Below are positions 57,844 through 64,000 of a stretch of DNA of 64,000 bases, one piece after another; position 1 is the stretch's first letter; every line of letters starts with the position of its first letter. The stretch lies in NCBI RefSeq assembly GCF_000960475.2, contig NZ_JZDQ02000012.1, positions 1 through 64,000 on the forward strand, given 5' to 3'. The position numbers were made by a program, and so were the translations under genes. The notes under the pieces were generated by a model. That model searched no databases and was not told where the DNA came from. It saw only the letters and a program-made list of their open reading frames with translations. Origin of the DNA: Nocardioides luteus. GTDB lineage: Bacteria > Actinomycetota > Actinomycetes > Propionibacteriales > Nocardioidaceae.

Positions 57844-57921
57844 GTCGGCCGAGACGGCAGTTGCGTCGGCCGAGAGTGCAGTTGTGGGCGACGAAACTCC
57901 TGTTTCGTCGCTCACAACTGC
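57844..57921. repeat. repeat E1: two GTCGGCCGAGA units and a 20-bp hairpin (left of erm)
   Basis: GTCGGCCGAGA occurs directly repeated at 57844 and 57865. It is followed by a 20-bp stem (57878-57897 with 57902-57921, one G-U pair; GCAGTTGTG.GCGACGAAAC arm, loop TCCT). Probably the lpdA terminator; the unit recurs at the right side of erm. Confidence 0.7.
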
Positions 57922-57980
57922 GGATTCGGCGGGAGATACGCCGACCCAAAAACGGTGTGCGGGCGGGTTCGCGGCCTCGC

Positions 57981-58157
57981 TAACCTGACCGCCATGGGTA
58001 ACTGCTGCATGACGATGATCGTTCGGATCCGCCGCCGCTGACGGCGCGGATCCCACCGAAGCACTCGTCGCATTCGCGCCGCCACCTGGCACCCTGCCGG
58101 GCGGCTCTCGAGTGCTACCCGCATGCCGCCCGGCTCCTTCTGTCTCGAGGAGCATCC
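57981..58157 (+). promoter_or_regulatory. erm promoter and attenuator-like leader RNA
   Basis: TAACCT (57981) is 7 nt before a 15-codon leader ORF. Stem A pairs 58025-58032 with 58046-58053 plus GCCG/CGGC, and its left arm is the leader's Arg codons with the stop codon in the loop. Stem B (58060-58067 with 58109-58116) and stem C (58096-58105 with 58125-58134) are mutually exclusive. GCTCC (58133) can sequester the erm Shine-Dalgarno GGAG. AAAAA upstream of the promoter may be a WhiB7-type element. Confidence 0.7.
57994..58041 (+). CDS. erm leader peptide (15 aa) with R-x-R motif
   Basis: The ORF reads MGNCCMTMIVRIRRR. It is too short for ordinary gene finding, but its position, leaderless start and overlap with stem A make it a classic macrolide-attenuation leader. 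R-I-R near the end matches the +X+ motif (as in ErmDL, MRLR) at which macrolide-bound ribosomes arrest. Arrest there would prevent stem A and free downstream arms. No direct evidence of translation. Confidence 0.75.
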   Translation: MGNCCMTMIVRIRRR

Positions 58158-58919
58158 ATGTCCGACGTACGCCCTGGCCGGCACGAGCTCGGCCAGAACT
58201 TTCTCACCGACCGGTCGACGGTCGACCGCATCGTCCATCTCGTCTCGCAGCGGCACGGTCCGCTGGTCGAGTGGGGCACGGGCAACGGTGCCGTCACGCT
58301 GGCGCTGGCCGAGCTGGGCCGTCCGTTGCAGGGGGTCGAGATCGACCCGCGCCGCGCGGCCGACCTGCGCCGGCGGATCGGCCCGCACGTGTGCATCGCC
58401 GAGGGCGACATCCTGCGGCACGCGCCGCCGCAGGACGCGGTCGTCGTCTCCAACGTCCCGTTCCACCTGACCACACCGATCCTGAGGCACCTGCTCGCCT
58501 CGACGACGTGGCGCCATGCCGTACTCCTCACCCAGTGGGAGGTCGCCCGCAAGCGCGCGGGCGTCGGCGGCACCACCCAGCTCACCGCGCAGTGGTGGCC
58601 GTGGTTCACCTTCACGCTCGACCGGCGCGTCCCGGCGACCGCCTTCCGCCCCCGGCCCAGCGTCGACGGCGGGCTGCTGCTCGTCGACCGGCGCCGGGAG
58701 CCGCTGCTTCCCGAGTCCCGGCGCCGCGCCTTCCAGTCGTGGGTGGCGAGGGTCTTCAGCAGTCGCGGCCGAGGTGTCGCCGACATCCTGCGCCGCAACG
58801 GCGTCCCCGGTGCGCTCGCCGACCGGATCGCGCGGCGCCGCCGGCGCTCCTCGGCTCCCGTGCTGCCGCGGGATCTGCGTGCGGAGGACTGGGTCGAGGC
58901 GTACGCCGCCCGTCCCTGA
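58158..58919 (+). CDS. erm: 23S rRNA (adenine-2058-N6)-methyltransferase Erm
   Basis: A 253-aa member of the KsgA/Erm family. The start RHELGQNFLTD is Erm-like. SAM-binding VEWGTGNGA (Glu38 region) and IEIDP follow, and the catalytic NVPF motif (Asn99-Phe102) is intact. Methylation of A2058 gives macrolide-lincosamide-streptogramin B resistance. The basic C-terminus (ARRRRRSS) suits rRNA binding. ATG at 58158 has GAGGAG upstream, embedded in the leader structure. It converges with pyc. KsgA is excluded by length and motif details. Functional inducibility is inferred from the leader. Confidence 0.92.
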   Translation: MSDVRPGRHELGQNFLTDRSTVDRIVHLVSQRHGPLVEWGTGNGAVTLALAELGRPLQGVEIDPRRAADLRRRIGPHVCIAEGDILRHAPPQDAVVVSNVPFHLTTPILRHLLASTTWRHAVLLTQWEVARKRAGVGGTTQLTAQWWPWFTFTLDRRVPATAFRPRPSVDGGLLLVDRRREPLLPESRRRAFQSWVARVFSSRGRGVADILRRNGVPGALADRIARRRRRSSAPVLPRDLRAEDWVEAYAARP

Positions 58920-58938
58920 CCCGCCGAGGCGTCACATA

Positions 58939-58978
58939 CGTCGGCCGAGATGGCACCAAGGTGCCGTCTCGGCCGACG
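58939..58978. terminator. repeat E2: bidirectional terminator between erm and pyc
   Basis: A 19-bp stem (CGTCGGCCGAGATGGCACC with its complement, one G-U pair) and an AA loop. The arms carry the same CGTCGGCCGAGA.GGCA unit found twice at E1 on the other side of erm. Confidence 0.85.
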
Positions 58979-58994
58979 CGGCTGACGCTTCGGC

Positions 58995-61900
58995 TCAGCC
59001 GAGCACGAGCACCAGGTCGCCGCCGTCGACCGCCTGGGTGCCGGAGAAGGCGAGGCGGGAGACGGTGCCGTCGACGGGGGCGGTGATGGCGGCCTCCATC
59101 TTCATGGCCTCGATGGTGGCGACGGTGTCGCCGGCCTTGACCGACTCGCCGGCCGCGACGGCGATGGTGACGACACCCTGGAACGGCGCCGCGACCTGGC
59201 CAGGGACCGACGGGTCGGCCTTCTCGGCCGCGGCGACCTCGGCCGCGACGGAGCGGTCGCGCACGCCGATCGGGCGCAGGTGGCCGTTGATCGTCGCCAT
59301 GACCGTGCGGATGCCGCGCTCGTCGGGCTCGGAGACGGCGGTGAGCCCGAAGATGACCGTCTTGCCCTCGGAGATCTCGACGATGTGCTCCTCGCCCTCG
59401 CGCAGGCCGTAGAGGTAGTCGAGGGTGGAGATCACCGACACGTCGCCCCACTTCGAGCGGGCCTCGGCGAAGTCCTTCGTCGGGCCGGGGAAGAGCAGCC
59501 GGTTGAGCGTGCCGCGGCGGTCGGAGACGAGCCCGGCGGCGTCCTCGGCCGACAGCGTCGGCGAGGGCTCCTTCCAGGTGCGTCCGGCGATCGCCTTGCT
59601 GCGGAACGGCTCGGGCCAGCCGCCCGGCGGGTCACCGAGCTCACCGTTGAGGAAGCCGATGACCGAGGCCGGGATGTCGTACGCCGCCGGGTCGGCCTCG
59701 AACGCGGCCGGGTCGGCACCGGCCGCGACGAGCGAGAGGGCGAGGTCGCCGATGACCTTGGACGACGGCGTGACCTTCGGGACCCGGCCGAGGATGGAGT
59801 TGGCCGCGGCGTACATGTCCTCGATCTGCTCGAACTTCTCGCCCAGGCCGAGCGCGATCGCCTGCTGACGCAGGTTGGAGAGCTGACCGCCCGGGATCTC
59901 GTGGCGGTAGACCCGGCCGGTCGGCGCGGGCAGTCCGGACTCGAAGGGCGCGTAGACGCGGCGTACGGCCTCCCAGTAGGGCTCCAGGGAGTTGACCGCC
60001 GCCAGCGAGAGGCCGGTGGCACGCGGGGTGTGGTCGGTCGCCGCCACCAGCGAGGAGAGCGGGGGCTGGGAGGTGGTGCCGGCCATGGACGCGGTCGCGG
60101 CGTCGACGGCGTCGACACCGGCCTCGATCGCGGCCGTCAGGGTGGCCAGCTGGCCGCCCGCGGTGTCGTGGGTGTGCAGGTGGACCGGCAGGTCGAACCG
60201 CTCGCGAAGTGCGGTGACCAGCGTGCGTGCGGCAGGCGCCCGCAGCAGCCCGGCCATGTCCTTGATCGCCAGCACGTGCGCGCCGGCCGAGACGATCTCC
60301 TCGGCCAGCCGCAGGTAGTAGTCGAGCGTGTAGAGCTTCTCGTCCGGCGAGGAGAGGTCACCGGTGTAGCACAGCGCGACCTCGGCGACGGCGGTGCCGG
60401 TCGAACGCACCGCGTCGATCGCCGGCCGCATCTGGGAGACGTCGTTGAGCGCGTCGAAGATGCGGAAGACGTCGATCCCGGTCTCCGCGGCCTCCGAGAC
60501 GAACGCGTCGGTGACCTCGGTCGGGTAGGGCGTGTAGCCCACCGTGTTGCGACCGCGCAGCAGCATCTGCAGGTTGATGTTCGGGATCGCCTCGCGCAGC
60601 TGCGCCAGCCGCTCCCACGGGTCCTCGGAGAGGAAGCGCAGGGCCACGTCGTACGTCGCCCCGCCCCAGGCCTCCATCGACCACAGCTGCGGCGTCAGCC
60701 GGGCGACATGGCCGGCGACGCCGAGCAGGTCGGTCGTGCGGACCCGGGTCGCGAGCAGGGACTGGTGGGCGTCGCGGAAGGTGGTGTCGGTGACCGCCAC
60801 CGCCTCCTGGGCACGCAGCGCGGCCGCGAAGCCCTCCGGCCCGAGCTGGCGCAGGAGATCGCGAGAACCCGCCGGCGGCGCCGCCGTCAGGTCGACCGGC
60901 GGCAGCTTCTCGACCGGGTGCAGCGAGACCGGCGCGGCGCCGTACGGCTGGTTGACGGTCACGTCGGCCAGGTAGGTGAGCAGCTTGGTGCCGCGGTCGC
61001 CGGAGGCCCGCGCGGTCAGCAGCTGTGGGTGGGTCTCGATGAACGAGGTGGTGATGTTGCCCGCGATGAAGTCGGGGTCGTCGAGCAGCGCCTGCAGGAA
61101 CGGGATGTTCGTCGCGACGCCACGGATCCGGAACTCCGCCACGGCCCGGCGGGCCCGGGTGACGGCGTCCTCGAAGGTGCGCCCGCGGCAGGTGAGCTTG
61201 GCGAGCATCGAGTCGAAGTGGGGCGAGACCTCGGCCCCGGCGTACGTCGTGCCGCCGTCGACCCGGATCCCGGCGCCGCCGGGGGAGCGGTAGGTGGTGA
61301 TCATGCCCGTGTCCGGGCGGAAGTTGTTGGCCGGGTCCTCGGTGGTGATCCGGCACTGCATCGCGGCGCCGCGCAGCTGCACTGAGTCCTGGGACAGGCC
61401 GAGGTCGGCCAGCGTCTCGCCGGCGGCGATCCGCATCTGCGAGCGGACCAGGTCGACGTCGGTGACCTCCTCGGTCACGGTGTGCTCGACCTGGATGCGC
61501 GGGTTCATCTCGATGAAGACGTAGTTGCCCGCGGGGTCGAGCAGGAACTCGACGGTGCCGGCGCAGGAGTAGCCGATCTCCTTGGCGAACCGCACGGCGT
61601 CCGCGCAGATGCGTTCGCGCAGCTCAGGGTCGAGATTCGGGGCCGGCGCGATCTCCACGACCTTCTGGTGGCGGCGCTGCACGGAGCAGTCCCGCTCGAA
61701 GAGGTGGATGACGTTGCCCTCGCCGTCGGCGAGGATCTGCACCTCGATGTGGCGCGGCTCGACCACGGCCTGCTCGATGAAGACGGTCGGGTCGCCGAAG
61801 GCGGCCTCGCCCTCGCGCATACAGGTCTCGACGGCCTCGCGAAGCTTCTCCGGCGAGTCGACCCGCCGCATCCCGCGACCGCCACCGCCGGCGACCGCCT

Positions 61901-62372
61901 TCACGAACAGCGGGTAGGGAAGCGCGGAGGCGGCCGAGACGAGCGCGTCGACGTCGGTGGACGGCTCGACCGACTGCAGCGTGGGTACGCCGGCAGCCTT
62001 CGCCGCCGCGATGGCGGTGGCCTTGTTGCCGGTGAGCGTGAGGACCTCCGCGGACGGTCCGATGAACGTGATCCCCGCCTTGGCGCAGGCCTCGGCCAGC
62101 GCCGGGTTCTCCGAGAGGAACCCGTAGCCGGGGTAGATCGCGTCCGCGCCGCTCTGCTTGGCGACCTCGACGATCGCGTCGGGATCGAGATAGGCCCGGA
62201 TCGGGTGACCGAGCTCTCCGATCTGGTAGGCCTCGTCGGCCTTCAGCCGGTGCTCAGAGCCCCGGTCCTCGTAGGGGAACACGGCGACCGTCTTGGCCCC
62301 GAGCTCGAAGCCGGCACGGAAAGCTCGGATCGCGATCTCGCCGCGGTTGGCAACCAACACCTTCTTGAACAT
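58995..62372 (-). CDS. pyc: pyruvate carboxylase
   Basis: A 1125-aa biotin enzyme making oxaloacetate from pyruvate, bicarbonate and ATP (anaplerosis). Order: biotin carboxylase (about 1-450; GGGGRGMR, QRRHQKVVE, EMNPRIQVEHTVTE), carboxyltransferase TIM barrel (about 535-800; TTFRDAHQSLLATRVRT), PYC/OADA domain, and biotinyl domain with EAMKMEA near the C-terminus. ATG at 62372 (MFKKVLVANRGEIA) is supported by TACCGT seven bases upstream, so the mRNA is likely leaderless; a longer in-frame ATG at 62390 lies upstream of that hexamer. Monocistronic. Confidence 0.97.
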   Translation of the reverse strand: MFKKVLVANRGEIAIRAFRAGFELGAKTVAVFPYEDRGSEHRLKADEAYQIGELGHPIRAYLDPDAIVEVAKQSGADAIYPGYGFLSENPALAEACAKAGITFIGPSAEVLTLTGNKATAIAAAKAAGVPTLQSVEPSTDVDALVSAASALPYPLFVKAVAGGGGRGMRRVDSPEKLREAVETCMREGEAAFGDPTVFIEQAVVEPRHIEVQILADGEGNVIHLFERDCSVQRRHQKVVEIAPAPNLDPELRERICADAVRFAKEIGYSCAGTVEFLLDPAGNYVFIEMNPRIQVEHTVTEEVTDVDLVRSQMRIAAGETLADLGLSQDSVQLRGAAMQCRITTEDPANNFRPDTGMITTYRSPGGAGIRVDGGTTYAGAEVSPHFDSMLAKLTCRGRTFEDAVTRARRAVAEFRIRGVATNIPFLQALLDDPDFIAGNITTSFIETHPQLLTARASGDRGTKLLTYLADVTVNQPYGAAPVSLHPVEKLPPVDLTAAPPAGSRDLLRQLGPEGFAAALRAQEAVAVTDTTFRDAHQSLLATRVRTTDLLGVAGHVARLTPQLWSMEAWGGATYDVALRFLSEDPWERLAQLREAIPNINLQMLLRGRNTVGYTPYPTEVTDAFVSEAAETGIDVFRIFDALNDVSQMRPAIDAVRSTGTAVAEVALCYTGDLSSPDEKLYTLDYYLRLAEEIVSAGAHVLAIKDMAGLLRAPAARTLVTALRERFDLPVHLHTHDTAGGQLATLTAAIEAGVDAVDAATASMAGTTSQPPLSSLVAATDHTPRATGLSLAAVNSLEPYWEAVRRVYAPFESGLPAPTGRVYRHEIPGGQLSNLRQQAIALGLGEKFEQIEDMYAAANSILGRVPKVTPSSKVIGDLALSLVAAGADPAAFEADPAAYDIPASVIGFLNGELGDPPGGWPEPFRSKAIAGRTWKEPSPTLSAEDAAGLVSDRRGTLNRLLFPGPTKDFAEARSKWGDVSVISTLDYLYGLREGEEHIVEISEGKTVIFGLTAVSEPDERGIRTVMATINGHLRPIGVRDRSVAAEVAAAEKADPSVPGQVAAPFQGVVTIAVAAGESVKAGDTVATIEAMKMEAAITAPVDGTVSRLAFSGTQAVDGGDLVLVLG

Positions 62373-62442
62373 GGCCGCCACGGTACCCATCAGAATCGGC
62401 TTGTCCAGGGTGTGGGACGTTACCGCCCGGTGGGTGGACGCA

Positions 62443-63354
62443 TCATCGGCCGAGCAGGGCGTCCTGCTGCTCGGCCATCTGCTCCCGGAGCCCGCCCACG
62501 ACCGCGGCGACGGCCGGCCGGCGCCACGACTCGGGATGCACGACCGCCCAGTAGGGCAGCCGCTGGTGCATCTCCTCGTGGAGCATCCGGACGAGGTCGG
62601 GGTGACGGTCGGCCATGAAGCAGGGCAGCAGGCCGAGACCGGCCCCGGCCCGGGTGGCCTCCACGTGCACGAACACGTTCGTCGAGGTGACGGCGTCGCG
62701 GATGCCGGGCAGCAGCCGTCGGGGGATGTCGAGGTCGTCGACCTGGAGCATCGAGTCGACGAAGTAGACCAGGCGGTGGCGTACGACGGCCTCCTCGATC
62801 GTGGCGGGGGCGCCGTGGCGTTCCAGATAGCCCGGCGAGGCGTACAGACCGAGCTCGTACTCACCCAGGCGCATCGCCCGGCCCCGGTTGACCGCGGGCT
62901 CGCCGACGACCACCTCGATGTCCACGCCGGAGCGGTGCTGTGCCGCCTGCCGGGTCACGGTGACGATCTCGACCGCGAGCTCGGGATGGTCCTGCCGCAG
63001 CGCCGCGACCGCCGGAGAGGCGATGTACGCCGCGAACCCGTCGGTCGTCGACATCCTGACCACACCGGCCACCGGGTCGGCGGGCTCGTCCGCGGCCAGC
63101 CGGGCCAGCGACTCGGCGACGCCCTCGGCGGCCCGGGCCGCACGCTCGCCCAGGGCGGTCAGTGCCCACCCGTCGGAGCCGCGCACCAGGACCCGGCCGC
63201 CGAGGGCGCGCTCGAGGGCGGAGATGTTGCGGCTGACCGTCGTGTGGGTCAGGCCCAGCGAGCGGGCGGCGGTGGTGAAACGCCCGCTGCGCGCCACCTC
63301 CAGCAGCACCAGCAGCTGGTCGGCGGAGGGCGGTGTCGGGGTGGAGGTGGCCAT
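62443..63354 (-). CDS. LysR family transcriptional regulator
   Basis: A 303-aa LTTR. The winged HTH is FTTAARSLGLTHTTVSRNISALE, followed by the usual type 2 periplasmic-binding fold effector domain. ATG at 63354 has TAGGGT six bases before it. It is divergent from an MHS-family transporter gene with 96 bp between starts, so it probably controls that transporter in response to its substrate. Confidence 0.92.
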   Translation of the reverse strand: MATSTPTPPSADQLLVLLEVARSGRFTTAARSLGLTHTTVSRNISALERALGGRVLVRGSDGWALTALGERAARAAEGVAESLARLAADEPADPVAGVVRMSTTDGFAAYIASPAVAALRQDHPELAVEIVTVTRQAAQHRSGVDIEVVVGEPAVNRGRAMRLGEYELGLYASPGYLERHGAPATIEEAVVRHRLVYFVDSMLQVDDLDIPRRLLPGIRDAVTSTNVFVHVEATRAGAGLGLLPCFMADRHPDLVRMLHEEMHQRLPYWAVVHPESWRRPAVAAVVGGLREQMAEQQDALLGR

Positions 63355-63396
63355 CAGTCCACCCTAGTCCTGAATGTGCATTTTCGTTCACAGCGT

Positions 63397-63431
63397 GTGC
63401 CAACATGCGCGTTGCAAGCACAATATGATCA
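63397..63431. promoter_or_regulatory. LysR/MHS divergent promoter region
   Basis: GTGC-CAAC-ATGCGC-GTTG-CAA-GCAC (63397-63421) is an imperfect palindrome of LTTR type, next to a -10-like TATGAT (63426-63431) for the transporter, 19 nt before its ATG. Confidence 0.5.
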
Positions 63432-63450
63432 CTGTCACACTCCCAGCCAT

Positions 63451-64000
63451 GTCCTCGACACAGCCGGGCGCCACCGCCGCCCCCACCGATCCCCCCGCCG
63501 ACGAGCGGAGCCTGCTCCGCAGGACCGTGGCAGCCTCCATGGCCGGCACGGTCGTGGAGTGGTACGACTTCTTCCTCTACGCCACCGCCTCGGCGCTGGT
63601 CTTCGCGAAGGTGATCATGCCGGCCACCGGCAACGCCTACGACGCGATCATCGCCGCCTTCGTCACCTACGCCATCGGGTTCGTCGCCCGCCCGCTGGGC
63701 GGCGTCGTCTTCGGCCACATCGGCGACCGCCTCGGCCGCAAGTACACGCTCCAGCTGACCATCATGCTGATCGGCGTCGCCACCGTGCTGATGGGCTGCC
63801 TGCCGACGTACGGCCAGGTCGGTCTCGTCGCGCCGATCGCGCTGGTGCTGCTGCGGTTCGTGCAGGGGCTCGCGCTGGGTGGGGAGTGGGGCGGTGCCGT
63901 CCTGCTCGTCGCCGAGCACGCCCCGGACGCCAAGCGGGCGACCTGGGCCGCCTGGCCGCAGGCCGCGGTGCCGGTGGGCAACCTGCTCGCCACGCTGGTG
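63451..64000 (+). CDS. MHS family MFS transporter (truncated by window end)
   Basis: The first 183 residues of a metabolite:H+ symporter (ProP/KgtP-like). [17 protein letters not shown] and the motif-A-like [21 protein letters not shown] are diagnostic of this family, as is [15 protein letters not shown]. Starts ATG at 63451 with MSSTQPGA. The rest lies beyond the window. Substrate (organic acid, betaine or shikimate type) cannot be told. Divergent from and probably regulated by the adjacent LysR gene. Confidence 0.92.

Overview
The window is high-GC actinobacterial DNA that reads almost entirely as chromosomal core. Gene content and style fit a Nocardioides-like member of the Propionibacteriales: monomeric isocitrate dehydrogenase, SdhCAB with a single cytochrome b subunit, MutAB plus MeaB, F420-type luciferase-fold oxidoreductase, actinobacterial LpdA, many GTG starts, and many TANNNT hexamers 6-8 nt before start codons (leaderless style). 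That assignment is inference from gene content; no rRNA gene is present. No tRNA, CRISPR array, intact insertion sequence or prophage was seen.

Layout. 0-5 kb: folD, a DUF3017 membrane gene, an aquaporin with a low-complexity tail, and icd. 5-11 kb: a fused ABC exporter, a stand-alone ClpC N-domain protein with a small HTH regulator, and a drug-type MFS exporter. 10.8-13.1 kb: a HAD-GT20 fusion that looks like a glucosylglycerol-phosphate synthase/phosphatase. 13.5-22.8 kb: trpS, 2H phosphoesterase, YihY, an SCO4848-like protein, ohrR/ohr and sdhCAB, interrupted at 16 kb by a PD-(D/E)XK-like gene bracketed by two copies of a 65-nt palindrome. 22.9-28.7 kb: a glycosyltransferase, two tandem sulfatases, a DUF1707 protein and a second PD-(D/E)XK-like gene, again bracketed by a pair of matching palindromes. 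28.9-37.5 kb: mutA-mutB, a Ser/Thr kinase, two oxidoreductases and meaB. 37.5-53.7 kb: a nucleoside uptake and salvage district (M20 hydrolase, BMP-type nucleoside ABC transporter, cdd-deoA, S66 peptidase, MaoC, add, udk-like, deoC, phosphohexo/pentomutase, purine nucleoside phosphorylase, GGCT-like). 53.7-64 kb: lpd, TetR/DinB pair, lpdA, an erm methyltransferase with a leader peptide and attenuator-like RNA, pyc, LysR and a truncated MHS-family transporter.

How the parts work together. Central metabolism is well represented (icd, lpd, sdhCAB, pyc, and mutAB/meaB feeding succinyl-CoA). The 39-53 kb region makes one coherent pathway: import of nucleosides, deamination, phosphorolysis, and conversion of (deoxy)ribose phosphates by a mutase and deoxyribose-phosphate aldolase. 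Stress and antibiotic defence is suggested by ohr/ohrR, erm, the ABC and MFS exporters and the ClpC-decoy-like module.

Most worth a second look: (i) two nuclease-fold genes, and the erm gene, each sitting between a locus-specific pair of related palindromes, with base-pair-preserving substitutions in the two nuclease loci; (ii) the HTH/ClpN operon, whose two identical-type operators sit exactly on the -35 and -10 of a leaderless promoter; (iii) the erm leader peptide with an R-x-R motif; (iv) the glucosylglycerol-type fusion enzyme; (v) a 159-bp inverted-repeat element at 49.9 kb.
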